A stretch of DNA of 64,000 nt from Pedobacter sp. MC2016-14 (GTDB lineage: Bacteria > Bacteroidota > Bacteroidia > Sphingobacteriales > Sphingobacteriaceae). Within the stretch, counting starts at the first letter, position 1, and each line of letters opens with the position of its first letter. Of the stretch, positions 47,632-57,679 are shown one piece after another. The notes beneath the pieces are model-generated. The model was not told where the DNA came from. It worked only from the letters and a program-made list of their open reading frames with translations, and did no database searches. Position numbers and translations under genes: made by a program. The stretch covers positions 558,001 through 622,000 of the forward strand of contig NZ_JAJMPA010000002.1 of assembly GCF_020991475.1 (NCBI RefSeq). Direction: 5' to 3'.

Positions 47632-48711
47632 ATGAAAAAAAAATCAACAATCTCAAACTTCTTAAGTTTGATGCTCCTTGTCGTCCTGGGATTAACAAGT
47701 TGCAAAAAGCAATCAAACGATGTCAATGAAGAAATTCCAGCGGCGCCCTTGAAAAATCCACTTAAGGTAGCAAGTATTCCAGCTACAGAAACCTTGCAAA
47801 CAGTAGGTAATGGCACTTTCCTGATTGTAAACCGAAAGAGCGGGATGCCATTGAATGTGGCATCGGCCTCAACAGCGAATGGTGCGAATGTTGTTCAATA
47901 TGGCGCCGGAGGAGGCACCAATGAAAGATGGACATTAACCCAGCTTTCAGGTGGGTATTATTCTATCGTTGGCGTACCAAGTGGACTTTCGCTTGCCGTT
48001 GCAGGTGCCAGTACCGCCAACAATGCAGACATTAACATTTACACTTCCTCAACCGGTAATGAACAGCAGTGGCAATTCACGAGCATTGGAAACGGCTACT
48101 ATAGGATCATAAACCGAAACAGCGGTAAAGATATAGATGTAGTTGGGCAATCGGTAGAGCCGGGGGCTGCGATCAACCAGTACGATTATTGGGGTGGGGA
48201 AAACCAACAATGGGGCTTGTTGCCTGTTAGCTATAGTGGCCAGTTAACCTGGACACTTACCAGTACCGGAGTTCCCGCAGATGTACTTACCAGAATTACC
48301 AATGCAATGAACGACGCCTGTGCACGCTACAATGCGGGAGCGAACTGGCCGGCCCGTACACTCACCGTTCAGTACAACACTGGCGTTGCAACAGCAGATG
48401 GAAGCACCAATGGAAACATTCGTTTCGGACCTACGGCAAGTTATCAGGGTGTACGTACGGCTATGCATGAGATAGCGCATACCTATGGCGTTGGCCTGTC
48501 AGCAGGTTTTACAGCAAATCTCTCCTCATCAGACTTTGTAGGGGCCAACGCTGTAAACATGGTGAAGAGTTTTGACGGGGCAGCCGGAGCAATTCACACA
48601 GGCGGCGGTCATATTTGGCCCTATGGTTTAAATTATGATAATGAATGGTCCTCAACCAATGCTTACAGGCATGTTAAAATTATCTGGGCCATGCGCGCTG
48701 ACGGTATGTAA
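47632..48711 (+). CDS. Lipoprotein with ricin-type lectin domain and HExxH metalloprotease-like domain
   Basis: A 359-residue lipoprotein with lipobox LTSC (Cys24). Residues about 60-200 form a ricin-type beta-trefoil with three QxW-like repeats (NERWTL, QQWQF, QQWGL), a carbohydrate-binding module. The C-terminal half holds MHEIAHTYGVG with His279, Glu280 and His283 as a zinc-protease site; the position where a metzincin would have its third His is Leu. The lectin may dock the protease on a glycosylated protein. It has its own promoter within the PUL. Activity on glycoproteins is inferred. Confidence 0.78.
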   Translation: MKKKSTISNFLSLMLLVVLGLTSCKKQSNDVNEEIPAAPLKNPLKVASIPATETLQTVGNGTFLIVNRKSGMPLNVASASTANGANVVQYGAGGGTNERWTLTQLSGGYYSIVGVPSGLSLAVAGASTANNADINIYTSSTGNEQQWQFTSIGNGYYRIINRNSGKDIDVVGQSVEPGAAINQYDYWGGENQQWGLLPVSYSGQLTWTLTSTGVPADVLTRITNAMNDACARYNAGANWPARTLTVQYNTGVATADGSTNGNIRFGPTASYQGVRTAMHEIAHTYGVGLSAGFTANLSSSDFVGANAVNMVKSFDGAAGAIHTGGGHIWPYGLNYDNEWSSTNAYRHVKIIWAMRADGM

Positions 48712-48825
48712 ATGAATCTTAAAATCCGCGTATAAGCGGATAATATTTGGGCAATATCTGTTTGAGGACTGCTTATATTTACATGCTAAACATAAACAAA
48801 CTACTCAAGCTTATATTGCTCATTT

Positions 48826-51291
48826 ATGATAAAGAAGAACTGCTTACTCATTTCCTTTTCCATCCTCATTCTTTTCATTCTCCCTTCACCAATATCCTTT
48901 GCGCAAACGCGTACTGAATACTTACTTAGTAAAAACTGGAAATTTAGTAAAGGTGATTTTAAAAATGCCCCTGAACCCACATTTCCTGATCAGCAATGGG
49001 AAACCGTAAGTATTCCCCATGACTGGGCTATAAAAGGCCCATTTAACGGGCAGAATGATTTGCAAAAAGTTCAGATTGTACAAAATGGTGAAAAAGAAGC
49101 CAGTGTAAAATCTGGCCGTACAGGCGGCTTGCCTTTTGTAGGCATAGGCTGGTACCGCAATAAATTTACCGCTCCTGCTTTTGGAAAAAATAAAAGGGCT
49201 GTATTGCTTTTTGACGGTGCCATGAGTAATCCTTATGTGTACGTAAATGGTAAGGAGGCTGGACATTGGGCTTACGGCTACAATTCATTTTCTATTGATA
49301 TTACCAATTATCTTATTGAAGGAAAGGAAAATACATTGGCGGTGCGCCTGGAAAATAAAGCGCAATCTTCCAGGTGGTATACTGGCGCAGGATTATACAG
49401 AAATGTACATTTAATCATTACAGAAGATGTCAACGTTCCGGTTTGGGGCACTTACCTTACCACTCCAGAAGTGAATGCAGACTTTGCTAAAGTGAAAATT
49501 AAAACCAAGGTAGAGAGCCTAAGGACTAACACTAGCGGACTGCGCTTACAGACCACCATTGTAGATGCAAAAGGACAGCTGATTGCTGAAAGTTCTTCTG
49601 ATCTTTTGGCTACAGACCATATGGAATTTGAACAAAATCTTGTAGTTAAAAACCCGGTACTATGGTCGCCGGAAAGCCCTGTACTGTACAAAGCCATTTC
49701 AAAAGTGTACCATCAGGGCAAGTTGAAAGATGAATATTCTACCAGTTTTGGAATCCGCAGCATAAAATTTGAAGCTGGTAAAGGCTTTTCTTTAAATGGG
49801 GTTTACAGAAAATTTAAAGGGGTTTGTAACCATCATGATCTTGGACCGCTTGGTGCTGCAATTAACGTATCTGCTTTACGCAGACAGTTAACATTGCTTA
49901 AAGATATGGGTTGCGATGCCATACGGACCTCTCATAATATGCCTGCGCCAGAACTTGTCAAACTTTGTGATGAAATGGGTTTTATGATGATGGTAGAGTC
50001 ATTTGACGAATGGAAAGCCAGAAAAGTAGCGAATGGCTACAGCCATTTGTTTGACGAATGGGCAGAAAAAGATTTGGTGAATATGATTCACCGTGACAGG
50101 AATAATCCTTCAGTAGTGATGTGGAGCATAGGAAACGAGGTTCCCGACCAAAGCACTAAAAACGGAAATAAGATCGCTAAATTTTTGCAGGACATCTGCC
50201 ATCGGGAAGATCCTACCAGACCTGTTACGGCAGGGATGGATCGAATTAATGATGCAATAAACAATAACTTCGCCTCCATTCTTGATGTTCCCGGCTTTAA
50301 TTATAAGCCCATGCTGTACGACAATGCCAATAGTAAATTGCCACAAGGATTTATTTTGGGTACGGAAACGGCCTCAACGGTAAGTTCCAGAGGGGTATAT
50401 AAGTTTCCAGTGGCTTTTGCTAAAATGAAAATGTACGATGACAATCAAAGTTCTTCCTATGATGTAGAATTTTGTAACTGGTCTCAAATCCCGGATGATG
50501 AATTTGTTAAACAGGATGACCTTGGTTTTGTGATTGGCGAATTTGTTTGGACTGGCTTTGATTACCTCGGCGAACCTACGCCATATGATGCTAAATGGCC
50601 ATCGCATAGCTCGTACTTTGGTATTATTGACCTTGCCGGCATCCCGAAAGATCGGTTTTACCTTTATCGCAGCAATTGGAACAAGGAAAAACCTACACTA
50701 CATGTGCTGCCACATTGGACTTTCCCCGGCAGGGAAGGTCAGGTTACCCCAGTGTTTTGTTATACCAGTTACCCTTCTGCAGAATTGTTTGTAAATGGAA
50801 AAAGCATGGGGAGACAGGTAAAGAACAACAGTGCCAATATGAACAGGTACCGCCTGATGTGGAATGATGTGGTTTATCAGCCTGGGCTTATTAAAGTTGT
50901 GGCTTACGATGAAAATGGCAAAGCAGTAGCAGAGGAAACTGTGAAAACTGCCGGCAAGCCACATCACCTTGTGTTAAGGTCTGATCGTAATTCACTTTCT
51001 GCCGATGGCAATGATCTTGCCTATGTGACGGTTAAAATTGTAGATGCAGAAGGGAACCTTTGTCCCGATGCCGACAATATATTGAATTTTTCAGTGAGCG
51101 GTGAGGGTTCTTACAAGGTAGTCGCAAACGGAGATGCAACCAGCCTTGAACTTTTTCACCTGCCATACATGAAAGCCTTTAAAGGGATGTTGGTTACTAC
51201 TTTGCAGTCTTCAGAAAAAGCCGGGACAATTACCTTAAAAGTATCTGGAAAAGGATTAAAAACTGCTGTCTTTAGCCTCAAATCAGAATAA
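48826..51291 (+). CDS. GH2 glycoside hydrolase with DUF4982 domain
   Basis: An 821-residue exported GH2 enzyme: jelly-roll N-domain, Ig-like domain, TIM barrel, then a DUF4982 domain and a further Ig-like domain with invasin/BIG character (LSADGNDLAYVTVKIVDAEGN). The acid/base is Glu438 in WSIGNEVPDQ and the nucleophile Glu514 in LGTETASTVSSRG. This type is typically beta-galactosidase, though related members are beta-glucuronidases. It is separate from the upstream lipoprotein by 114 bp that include a small hairpin (ATCCGC/GCGGAT at 48724-48741) and a TATATTTA element (48774-48781) that could be a weak promoter. Confidence 0.9.
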   Translation: MIKKNCLLISFSILILFILPSPISFAQTRTEYLLSKNWKFSKGDFKNAPEPTFPDQQWETVSIPHDWAIKGPFNGQNDLQKVQIVQNGEKEASVKSGRTGGLPFVGIGWYRNKFTAPAFGKNKRAVLLFDGAMSNPYVYVNGKEAGHWAYGYNSFSIDITNYLIEGKENTLAVRLENKAQSSRWYTGAGLYRNVHLIITEDVNVPVWGTYLTTPEVNADFAKVKIKTKVESLRTNTSGLRLQTTIVDAKGQLIAESSSDLLATDHMEFEQNLVVKNPVLWSPESPVLYKAISKVYHQGKLKDEYSTSFGIRSIKFEAGKGFSLNGVYRKFKGVCNHHDLGPLGAAINVSALRRQLTLLKDMGCDAIRTSHNMPAPELVKLCDEMGFMMMVESFDEWKARKVANGYSHLFDEWAEKDLVNMIHRDRNNPSVVMWSIGNEVPDQSTKNGNKIAKFLQDICHREDPTRPVTAGMDRINDAINNNFASILDVPGFNYKPMLYDNANSKLPQGFILGTETASTVSSRGVYKFPVAFAKMKMYDDNQSSSYDVEFCNWSQIPDDEFVKQDDLGFVIGEFVWTGFDYLGEPTPYDAKWPSHSSYFGIIDLAGIPKDRFYLYRSNWNKEKPTLHVLPHWTFPGREGQVTPVFCYTSYPSAELFVNGKSMGRQVKNNSANMNRYRLMWNDVVYQPGLIKVVAYDENGKAVAEETVKTAGKPHHLVLRSDRNSLSADGNDLAYVTVKIVDAEGNLCPDADNILNFSVSGEGSYKVVANGDATSLELFHLPYMKAFKGMLVTTLQSSEKAGTITLKVSGKGLKTAVFSLKSE

Positions 51292-51380
51292 ACATGCAGG
51301 TATTTGGGTAAAATGTTGCCTGTTTTAGGTAGAATTACGTTTTGTATACTCTCATTTTCTTGTTAAAATTGGTTTCAAAG

Positions 51381-53366
51381 ATGAACATGAATTATAAGAT
51401 AAACTTTGCTATACTCATCTCCACCTTATGCGGTATAACAGCTTCTGCACAAATAAAGGATGCCATCATGGTGGATGTTGCCAGGTCTGAAAGTAAAGTC
51501 TCGCCTACCATGTGGGGCATTTTCTTTGAAGATATCAATATGGGTGCTGACGGGGGCTTATATGCCGAGATGGTAAAAAACCGTTCTTTTGAGTTTTTAA
51601 AGCCTTTAATGGGGTGGAATATAAAGGGTAAGAAGGTTAAAGAAGGAGATGTATTGGTGCTCAACAGGCAGGAAGCCAATGTAGCCAATCCAAGGTACCT
51701 GAGGGTAAATGTTAAAGCTGCGTTGAAAGGAGATGTTGGCCTTAGTAATGCCGGCTTTAAAGGAGGAATGGGCGTAAAGAAAGGCTTGAGATATGATTTT
51801 TCTGTACGCTGCCGTCAGCAGGGGGCAAATGTTACCTTACACATTGAATTGCTGGATGAAAAAGACCAGTTGCTTGGTGGCGGAATACTAAAACCTTCCG
51901 GCACTTCAGGACAATGGGGAAAGCAGGAGATTAGTTTTACTGCAAATGAAGGCTCTGGTAATGCTAAATTGAACATTTGGATGGAAGGTACCGGCGTGCT
52001 TGACCTGGATATGATCTCTCTTTTTCCTGGTGATACCTGGAAAGGGCGAAAGGCAGGTATGCGTGCAGATATGGTTCAGCTATTGGCGGATATGAAGCCT
52101 GGTTTTATACGCTTTCCCGGTGGTTGTATCGTAGAGGGCATTGATTTGGCCAATCGCTACCAGTGGAAAAAAACGGTGGGACCTATCGAAGAGCGTCAGC
52201 TGATCATGAACCGCTGGAACACAGAGTTTGCACACCGCCCTGCACCAGATTATTTTCAAACTTTCGGACTTGGTTTTTTTGAATATTTTCAGCTGGCAGA
52301 GGACATTGGTGCTGAGCCCTTGCCCATTCTAAACTGTGGTATGGCCTGCCAGTTTAATACCGCTGAAGTTGTCCCTTTAGATCAGCTTGATCCTTATGTG
52401 GAAGATGCGCTGGATCTTATTGAATTTGCAAATGGAGACATCAGCTCCAAATGGGGAAAGTTAAGGACAGAAATGGGGCATCCAGCACCTTTCAATTTAA
52501 AATATTTAGGGGTAGGTAATGAAAACTGGGGACCTCAATATGTAGAACGGGCAAAGGTTTTTCAGGCGGCCATCAAGGCTAAGTATCCTAATATCAACCT
52601 GATTTTTAGCTCCGGCACAGATCCCGATTCTGAACGTTTTAGGTATTTGGATGCCTCACTGCGTGAAATGAAAGCTGATGTGATTGACGAACATTATTAC
52701 CGCGCTCCTGAATGGTTCCTTAAAAATGCAGAACGGTATGATCAATACGACAGAAATGGCCCTAAAGTTTTTGCCGGAGAATACGCGGCACATGTTGATG
52801 GAAAAATTATCGGGAGTAACCGTAACATCTGGGAGGCGGCAATTGCCGAAGCCGCATTTATGACTGGCTTGGAGCGAAATGCTGCCGTGGTTAATATGGC
52901 CTCTTATGCCCCTTTATTTGCAAATACAGAAGGTTGGCAATGGGCACCTGATTTAATTTGGATGGATAACCTGAAGATCTATGGCACACCAAATTACCTG
53001 GTACAGAAATTATTTTCTACAAACAAAGGGACACATACAGTTTCTGCATTAATCAATAACAAGGTGATTTCTGGTGCAGATCATTTATATGTGTCTTCAG
53101 TAATTGACCGTGTAAAAAAAGAACTTATTGTTAAGATGGTAAATACAGATGGATCCGTTAAAACCAAAGAGATCGCTTTTGAAGGGGTAAAGCTGGCGGG
53201 CTCGGGTAGTTTAACGGTAATTAAGGGCGAATTGTCTGATAGGAATACTATAGACAAGCCCTTTTTTATTCTTCCTAAAGAAGAAAAGCTGAAAATAAAA
53301 GGCAAGGGCACCACCATCCTGTTACCCGCCAACTCAGTTGTGATGCTTAAAATTGCTTACCATTAA
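51381..53366 (+). CDS. GH51 alpha-L-arabinofuranosidase
   Basis: About 661 residues with signal peptide ending ASAQ. An N-terminal CBM4/9-like jelly roll (about 100-215) precedes the GH51 TIM barrel and C-terminal beta domain. RFPGGCIVEGIDLANRYQWK is the family hallmark; the acid/base is Glu381 in LGVGNENWGPQY and the nucleophile Glu467 in VFAGEYAAH. It should remove arabinofuranosyl branches from arabinogalactan or arabinan. I use the ATG at 51381 instead of an upstream TTG. Confidence 0.95.
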   Translation: MNMNYKINFAILISTLCGITASAQIKDAIMVDVARSESKVSPTMWGIFFEDINMGADGGLYAEMVKNRSFEFLKPLMGWNIKGKKVKEGDVLVLNRQEANVANPRYLRVNVKAALKGDVGLSNAGFKGGMGVKKGLRYDFSVRCRQQGANVTLHIELLDEKDQLLGGGILKPSGTSGQWGKQEISFTANEGSGNAKLNIWMEGTGVLDLDMISLFPGDTWKGRKAGMRADMVQLLADMKPGFIRFPGGCIVEGIDLANRYQWKKTVGPIEERQLIMNRWNTEFAHRPAPDYFQTFGLGFFEYFQLAEDIGAEPLPILNCGMACQFNTAEVVPLDQLDPYVEDALDLIEFANGDISSKWGKLRTEMGHPAPFNLKYLGVGNENWGPQYVERAKVFQAAIKAKYPNINLIFSSGTDPDSERFRYLDASLREMKADVIDEHYYRAPEWFLKNAERYDQYDRNGPKVFAGEYAAHVDGKIIGSNRNIWEAAIAEAAFMTGLERNAAVVNMASYAPLFANTEGWQWAPDLIWMDNLKIYGTPNYLVQKLFSTNKGTHTVSALINNKVISGADHLYVSSVIDRVKKELIVKMVNTDGSVKTKEIAFEGVKLAGSGSLTVIKGELSDRNTIDKPFFILPKEEKLKIKGKGTTILLPANSVVMLKIAYH

Positions 53367-53386
53367 TTATAAAGGTGAAATCACTT

Positions 53387-55309
53387 ATGAATATAAAACT
53401 AACTAAACACATTATTATTAAGGCCTTTCATCTATGTGCCGGAGCATTTGTACTCCTGCTTTCCGGGAATGGCGCAATGGCGCAAAAGATTAAACCAACG
53501 GCCTATCTTTTCACCTATTTTACGGGTAATACGGGTACAGAAGAATCTATACGTTTTGCGATAAGTAAGGATGGATATACCTATAAGGCTTTAAATCACA
53601 ATCAGCCGGTTATCAGTTCTGCCGCCATCAGTTCAACCGGTGGAGTACGTGACCCAAATATTTTGCGTGGGGCAGACGGCAAGACATTTTATATGGTAGT
53701 TACAGATATGGTAGCGGCAAAAGGTTGGAGTTCTAACAGGGCAATGGTCCTTTTGAAATCCAAGGATTTAATAAACTGGACCTCCAGTATTGTCAACATC
53801 CAAAAGCGTTTTCCTGGAAATGAAAATCTGCTTCGGGTATGGGCACCACAGACCATTTATGATCAAAGTGTAGGGAAGTATATGATTTACTGGTCCATGA
53901 AACACGGAGACGATCCGGATAAAATCTATTATGCCTACGCAAATAAAGATTTTACAGATTTGGAGAACGCTCCTAAACAATTGTTTTTTAGTCCTACCAA
54001 TGGTGCATGTATTGATGGTGATATCATACTGGATAAAGGTAAATATCACTTGTTTTTTAAAACCGAAGGGGCAGGGGCAGGGATTAAAGTAGCGATCTCC
54101 GATCAATTGACAGAAGGTTATGTGCTGCGGGATGGTTATGTTCAGCAAACTAAAGATCCTGTAGAAGGCGCTGGTGTATTTAAACTGAACAATGGAGAAG
54201 GTTACGTTTTAATGTACGATGTGTATACTAAGGGCCGTTACCAGTTTACCAAAACCAAAGATTTAAAGCAGTTTACTGTAATAGATCATGAGGTAAAGAT
54301 GGATTTTCATCCGAGACATGGTACGGTACTGCCCATTACTGCTAAAGAAACCAGGGCGCTGCTTGGTAAATGGAATACTGATCCGGATGCGAACCCGGTT
54401 TTGGATGGTTATTATGCAGATCCGGAAATCTTGTATTCGCATAAGACCGGAAAATATTACCTGTACCCAACCAGCGATGGTTTTACGGGTTGGAGCGGTA
54501 CTTATTTTAAAGCTTTTTCTTCAAATGACCTGACAAACTGGAAAGATGAAGGCGTAATCCTCGACTTACCAAAAGATGTAAGTTGGGCAAAGAAAAATGC
54601 CTGGGCACCTACAGCAATAGAGAAAAAGATCAATGGTGCATATCAGTACTTTTACTATTTTACTGCCGCACAAAAAATTGGCGTTGCCGTTGCTGACCAC
54701 CCTGCCGGACCATTTACGGACATCGGTAAACCGCTGATTGCCGGAAGACCGAAAGGAATTAAGGGCGGTGGACAAGAAATAGATCCAGATGTATTTACTG
54801 ATCCAAAAACCGGTAAAAGTTATTTGTACTGGGGAAATGGCTATATGGCTGCTGCGGCCTTAAATGCGGATATGGTTTCTATTGATACCACGTCTATTGT
54901 AAATATTAAACCTGATGGTACTTTTAGAGAGGGCACGGAAGTCTTTTTTAGAAACGGTAAATATTACTTTCTATGGTCAGAAAATGACACCAGGGACGAA
55001 AATTACAGGGTAAGGTATGGAACAGCTGACTCTCCTCTGGGTAAAATCAAGGTCCCTGAAGACAATATTATTCTTGCAAAAGATCCCGCTAAAGGCATTT
55101 ATGCTACCGGGCATAATTCAGTGATCCAGGTTCCGGGAAAAGACGAATGGTATATTGTTTACCATCGTTTTACACGACCAGCGGGCATAACCATGGGAAA
55201 TGCTGCCGGCTACTACAGGGAAGTGTGTATAGATAAACTGGAGTTCAATATTGACGGAAGTATAAAAAAGGTAGTACCCACACTTAAAGGTGTAAAAATC
55301 GTAAAATAA
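53387..55309 (+). CDS. Tandem GH43 enzyme with two complete catalytic domains
   Basis: About 640 residues, exported (signal ends AMAQ), with two GH43 five-bladed propellers in series. Domain 1 (about 25-325) has VRDPNILRG (base Asp), ACIDGDIIL and the acid Glu in PVEGAGVFK. Domain 2 (about 335-600) has YADPEILYS, EIDPDVFTD and REGTEVFFRNGKYYFLW. Both triads look intact, so the enzyme may combine two arabinosidase or galactosidase activities. The ATG at 53387 is chosen over a GTG at 53375. Its TAA overlaps the next ATG (TAATG at 55307-55311). Confidence 0.88.
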   Translation: MNIKLTKHIIIKAFHLCAGAFVLLLSGNGAMAQKIKPTAYLFTYFTGNTGTEESIRFAISKDGYTYKALNHNQPVISSAAISSTGGVRDPNILRGADGKTFYMVVTDMVAAKGWSSNRAMVLLKSKDLINWTSSIVNIQKRFPGNENLLRVWAPQTIYDQSVGKYMIYWSMKHGDDPDKIYYAYANKDFTDLENAPKQLFFSPTNGACIDGDIILDKGKYHLFFKTEGAGAGIKVAISDQLTEGYVLRDGYVQQTKDPVEGAGVFKLNNGEGYVLMYDVYTKGRYQFTKTKDLKQFTVIDHEVKMDFHPRHGTVLPITAKETRALLGKWNTDPDANPVLDGYYADPEILYSHKTGKYYLYPTSDGFTGWSGTYFKAFSSNDLTNWKDEGVILDLPKDVSWAKKNAWAPTAIEKKINGAYQYFYYFTAAQKIGVAVADHPAGPFTDIGKPLIAGRPKGIKGGGQEIDPDVFTDPKTGKSYLYWGNGYMAAAALNADMVSIDTTSIVNIKPDGTFREGTEVFFRNGKYYFLWSENDTRDENYRVRYGTADSPLGKIKVPEDNIILAKDPAKGIYATGHNSVIQVPGKDEWYIVYHRFTRPAGITMGNAAGYYREVCIDKLEFNIDGSIKKVVPTLKGVKIVK

Positions 55310-56430
55310 TGGCTGGAAAAATATGGGTTTCGCTTTTATTATGGCTCGGTTTGGGTGCCTCGGCGCAAAGTATTCCGGATAAAGCCTTTGTATGGTCGGC
55401 AATCAATAAGGCGAATGCTTATTGGCAATTGAACAATAAACCTGAATTGTGGGCTTTCTGGGACGTTGCGGCATATCATACTGGTAATATGGAGGCTTTT
55501 GCTGTTACCGGAGATCAAAGTTACCTCGCATATTCAGAGCAATGGGCCAGTTACAATAAATGGATGGGTGCCAGATCTAAAAATAAGCAGGAATGGAAAT
55601 ATAAGTATGGAGAGAAACAGGATTATGTGTTGTTTGGCGATTGGCAGATCTGTTTTCAGACTTACATTGATCTTTACAATATAAAGCCCGAAGCCTATAA
55701 AATTGAAAGGGCAAAAGAGGTAATGGAATATCAAATGAGTACGCCTGGAAGCGACTACTGGTGGTGGGCGGACGGACTTTATATGGTGATGCCGGTAATG
55801 ACTAAAATGTATAAGCTTACCGGAAATAAACTATACCTGGACAAACTTCATGAGTACTTTAGCTATGCAAATAGCATCATGTACGATCAGAAGACGGGTT
55901 TATATTATCGGGACGCAAAATATGTATATCCTAAGCATAAAAGTATCAATGGGAAGAAAGATTTTTGGGCCAGGGGTGATGGCTGGGTATTTGCCGGTCT
56001 GGCAAAAGTATTGATGGATTTACCTGCCGATGATCCTCATCGTGACGTGTATTTGTCTAAATTTAAAGGACTGGCAAAGTCTATTGTGAAAAGTCAGCAG
56101 TCTGAAGGCTATTGGACACGCAGCATGCTGGATAAAGATCATGCGCCTGGACCGGAAACCAGCGGCACCGCATTTTTTACCTATGGTTTATTTTGGGGTA
56201 TTAACAATGGGATCTTAAAAGAAAAAGACTATTTGCCTGCGGCATTAAAAGGCTGGAAATACTTATCTGAAGTAGCGCTTCAAAGCGATGGCCGTATAGG
56301 GTATGTGCAACCAATAGGAGAGAAAGCCATTCCAGGACAGGTGGTGGATGAAAAATCTACCGCAGGTTTTGGTGTAGGTGCATTTTTACTTGCTGCTTGT
56401 GAACTTTACAGATTTCTAAATTATAAATGA
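55309..56430 (+). CDS. GH105 unsaturated uronyl hydrolase
   Basis: A 373-residue exported (alpha/alpha)6-barrel of the GH88/GH105 type (DUF4861-free, YteR-like). Visible motifs are WWWADGLYMVMPVM, FWARGDGWVFAGLAKVL with the catalytic-region Asp, and GYWTRSMLD followed by ETSGTAFFTYGLFWGINNG. The family hydrates and releases 4,5-unsaturated uronic acids left by lyases. In arabinogalactan PULs it acts on unsaturated glucuronate made by rhamnose-glucuronate lyases; no lyase is in this window. Start overlaps the GH43 stop (TAATG) and the stop overlaps the next ATG by 4 bp. Confidence 0.9.
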   Translation: MAGKIWVSLLLWLGLGASAQSIPDKAFVWSAINKANAYWQLNNKPELWAFWDVAAYHTGNMEAFAVTGDQSYLAYSEQWASYNKWMGARSKNKQEWKYKYGEKQDYVLFGDWQICFQTYIDLYNIKPEAYKIERAKEVMEYQMSTPGSDYWWWADGLYMVMPVMTKMYKLTGNKLYLDKLHEYFSYANSIMYDQKTGLYYRDAKYVYPKHKSINGKKDFWARGDGWVFAGLAKVLMDLPADDPHRDVYLSKFKGLAKSIVKSQQSEGYWTRSMLDKDHAPGPETSGTAFFTYGLFWGINNGILKEKDYLPAALKGWKYLSEVALQSDGRIGYVQPIGEKAIPGQVVDEKSTAGFGVGAFLLAACELYRFLNYK

Positions 56431-57677
56431 TGAACGTAAATAGAATTATAGTTGTACTATCCTTATTGCTCCTGTTAGGGGAAACCTCATCTGCGCAAAA
56501 AAAGGGTACGGGAAGAAAAGAAAAATCGCTAACAGACAGGGTATTCTGGTTGCGTCAAATGGATAAAATGGTGAAGCCGGTGCTTTACAATCTGGCTAAA
56601 GATAGCCTGCGCATTGTGATGCCTAAAGTAACCTCCATCCATATAGATAACAAAGAGCATCGAATTAAAGTGCAGTATGTGGAGGTATTGGGCAGGGTAC
56701 TTAGTGGTGTGGCACCCTGGCTTCAGCTGGAAGGCGGAGCTGCAGAAGAAGTAGCGCTGCGGAACCAATACCGTAAATGGGCAATTGAAGGTTTAAAAAA
56801 TGCACTGGATTCCAATGCTAAAGACTTTATGAACTTTGATATTGGCGGGCAACAGTTGGTAGATGCTTCATATGTGGCGCTTGCATTTATACGTGCGCCC
56901 TGGCTGTGGGAACATTTGGGTAAAAGAAACCAGGAGCTTTTAGTGAAGTCCATTATCACTACCAGAAGATTTAAACCTGTCTTTTCCAATTGGCTCTTGT
57001 TTTCTGCTGTGAATGAAGCTTTCTTAGCCAAATTCGGTAAGGATTGGGATCCTATGCGTGTAGATTATGCTTTGCAGCAAATGGAACAATGGTACGTTGG
57101 AGATGGCATGTATAATGATGGAAATTCCTTTGCTTACGACTATTACAATAGTTATGTCATACATCCCTATCTGGCCACACTAGCAGATATCATTGGCAAA
57201 AGCACAACTGCTTACAATGCCATGTTTAAGAAAATAAAAAGTAGAAATGAGCGATATGCCGTTATCCAGGAAAGGCTAATCAATACAGATGGCACTTATC
57301 CTGCTACCGGCCGCTCCATAGTTTATCGCGGAGCCGCGTTTCATCACCTGGCAGATATGGCATGGAGAAAAGCCTTGCCTAAACAATTGAGTCCGGAGCA
57401 GGTGAGGTGTGCGTTGACGGCTGTGATTAAAAAAACACTGGAAAGTCCAACAACCTATAAAAACGGCTGGCTGACTATCGGTTTATATGGCGATCAACCC
57501 ACGCTCGGTGATTTTTACAACAATCAGGGGAGCCCTTACATCTGTACCAATATCTTCTTGCCTTTAGGATTGCCTGAGACTGATCCCTTTTGGGCCAATG
57601 CTGCCGTTAAATGGTCTGCGCAAAAAATATGGACTGGTGAAGATTTTCAAAACGACCATAGTGAGGCTTTAAAATAA
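56427..57677 (+). CDS. DUF2264 protein (GH154-type, candidate beta-glucuronidase)
   Basis: A 416-residue exported (alpha/alpha)-barrel protein of the DUF2264 family, now classed as GH154 after a beta-glucuronidase in a Bacteroides arabinogalactan PUL. Characteristic segments are GRVLSGVAPWLQLEGGAAEE, GDGMYNDGNSFAYDYYNSYVIHPYL, and TYPATGRSIVYRGAAFHHLADMAWR with GSPYICTNIFLPLGLP at the C-terminus. It should cleave terminal glucuronate caps of arabinogalactan side chains. The first ATG of ATGATG overlaps the GH105 stop, indicating coupled translation. Confidence 0.88.
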   Translation: MMNVNRIIVVLSLLLLLGETSSAQKKGTGRKEKSLTDRVFWLRQMDKMVKPVLYNLAKDSLRIVMPKVTSIHIDNKEHRIKVQYVEVLGRVLSGVAPWLQLEGGAAEEVALRNQYRKWAIEGLKNALDSNAKDFMNFDIGGQQLVDASYVALAFIRAPWLWEHLGKRNQELLVKSIITTRRFKPVFSNWLLFSAVNEAFLAKFGKDWDPMRVDYALQQMEQWYVGDGMYNDGNSFAYDYYNSYVIHPYLATLADIIGKSTTAYNAMFKKIKSRNERYAVIQERLINTDGTYPATGRSIVYRGAAFHHLADMAWRKALPKQLSPEQVRCALTAVIKKTLESPTTYKNGWLTIGLYGDQPTLGDFYNNQGSPYICTNIFLPLGLPETDPFWANAAVKWSAQKIWTGEDFQNDHSEALK

Positions 57678-57679
57678 AA

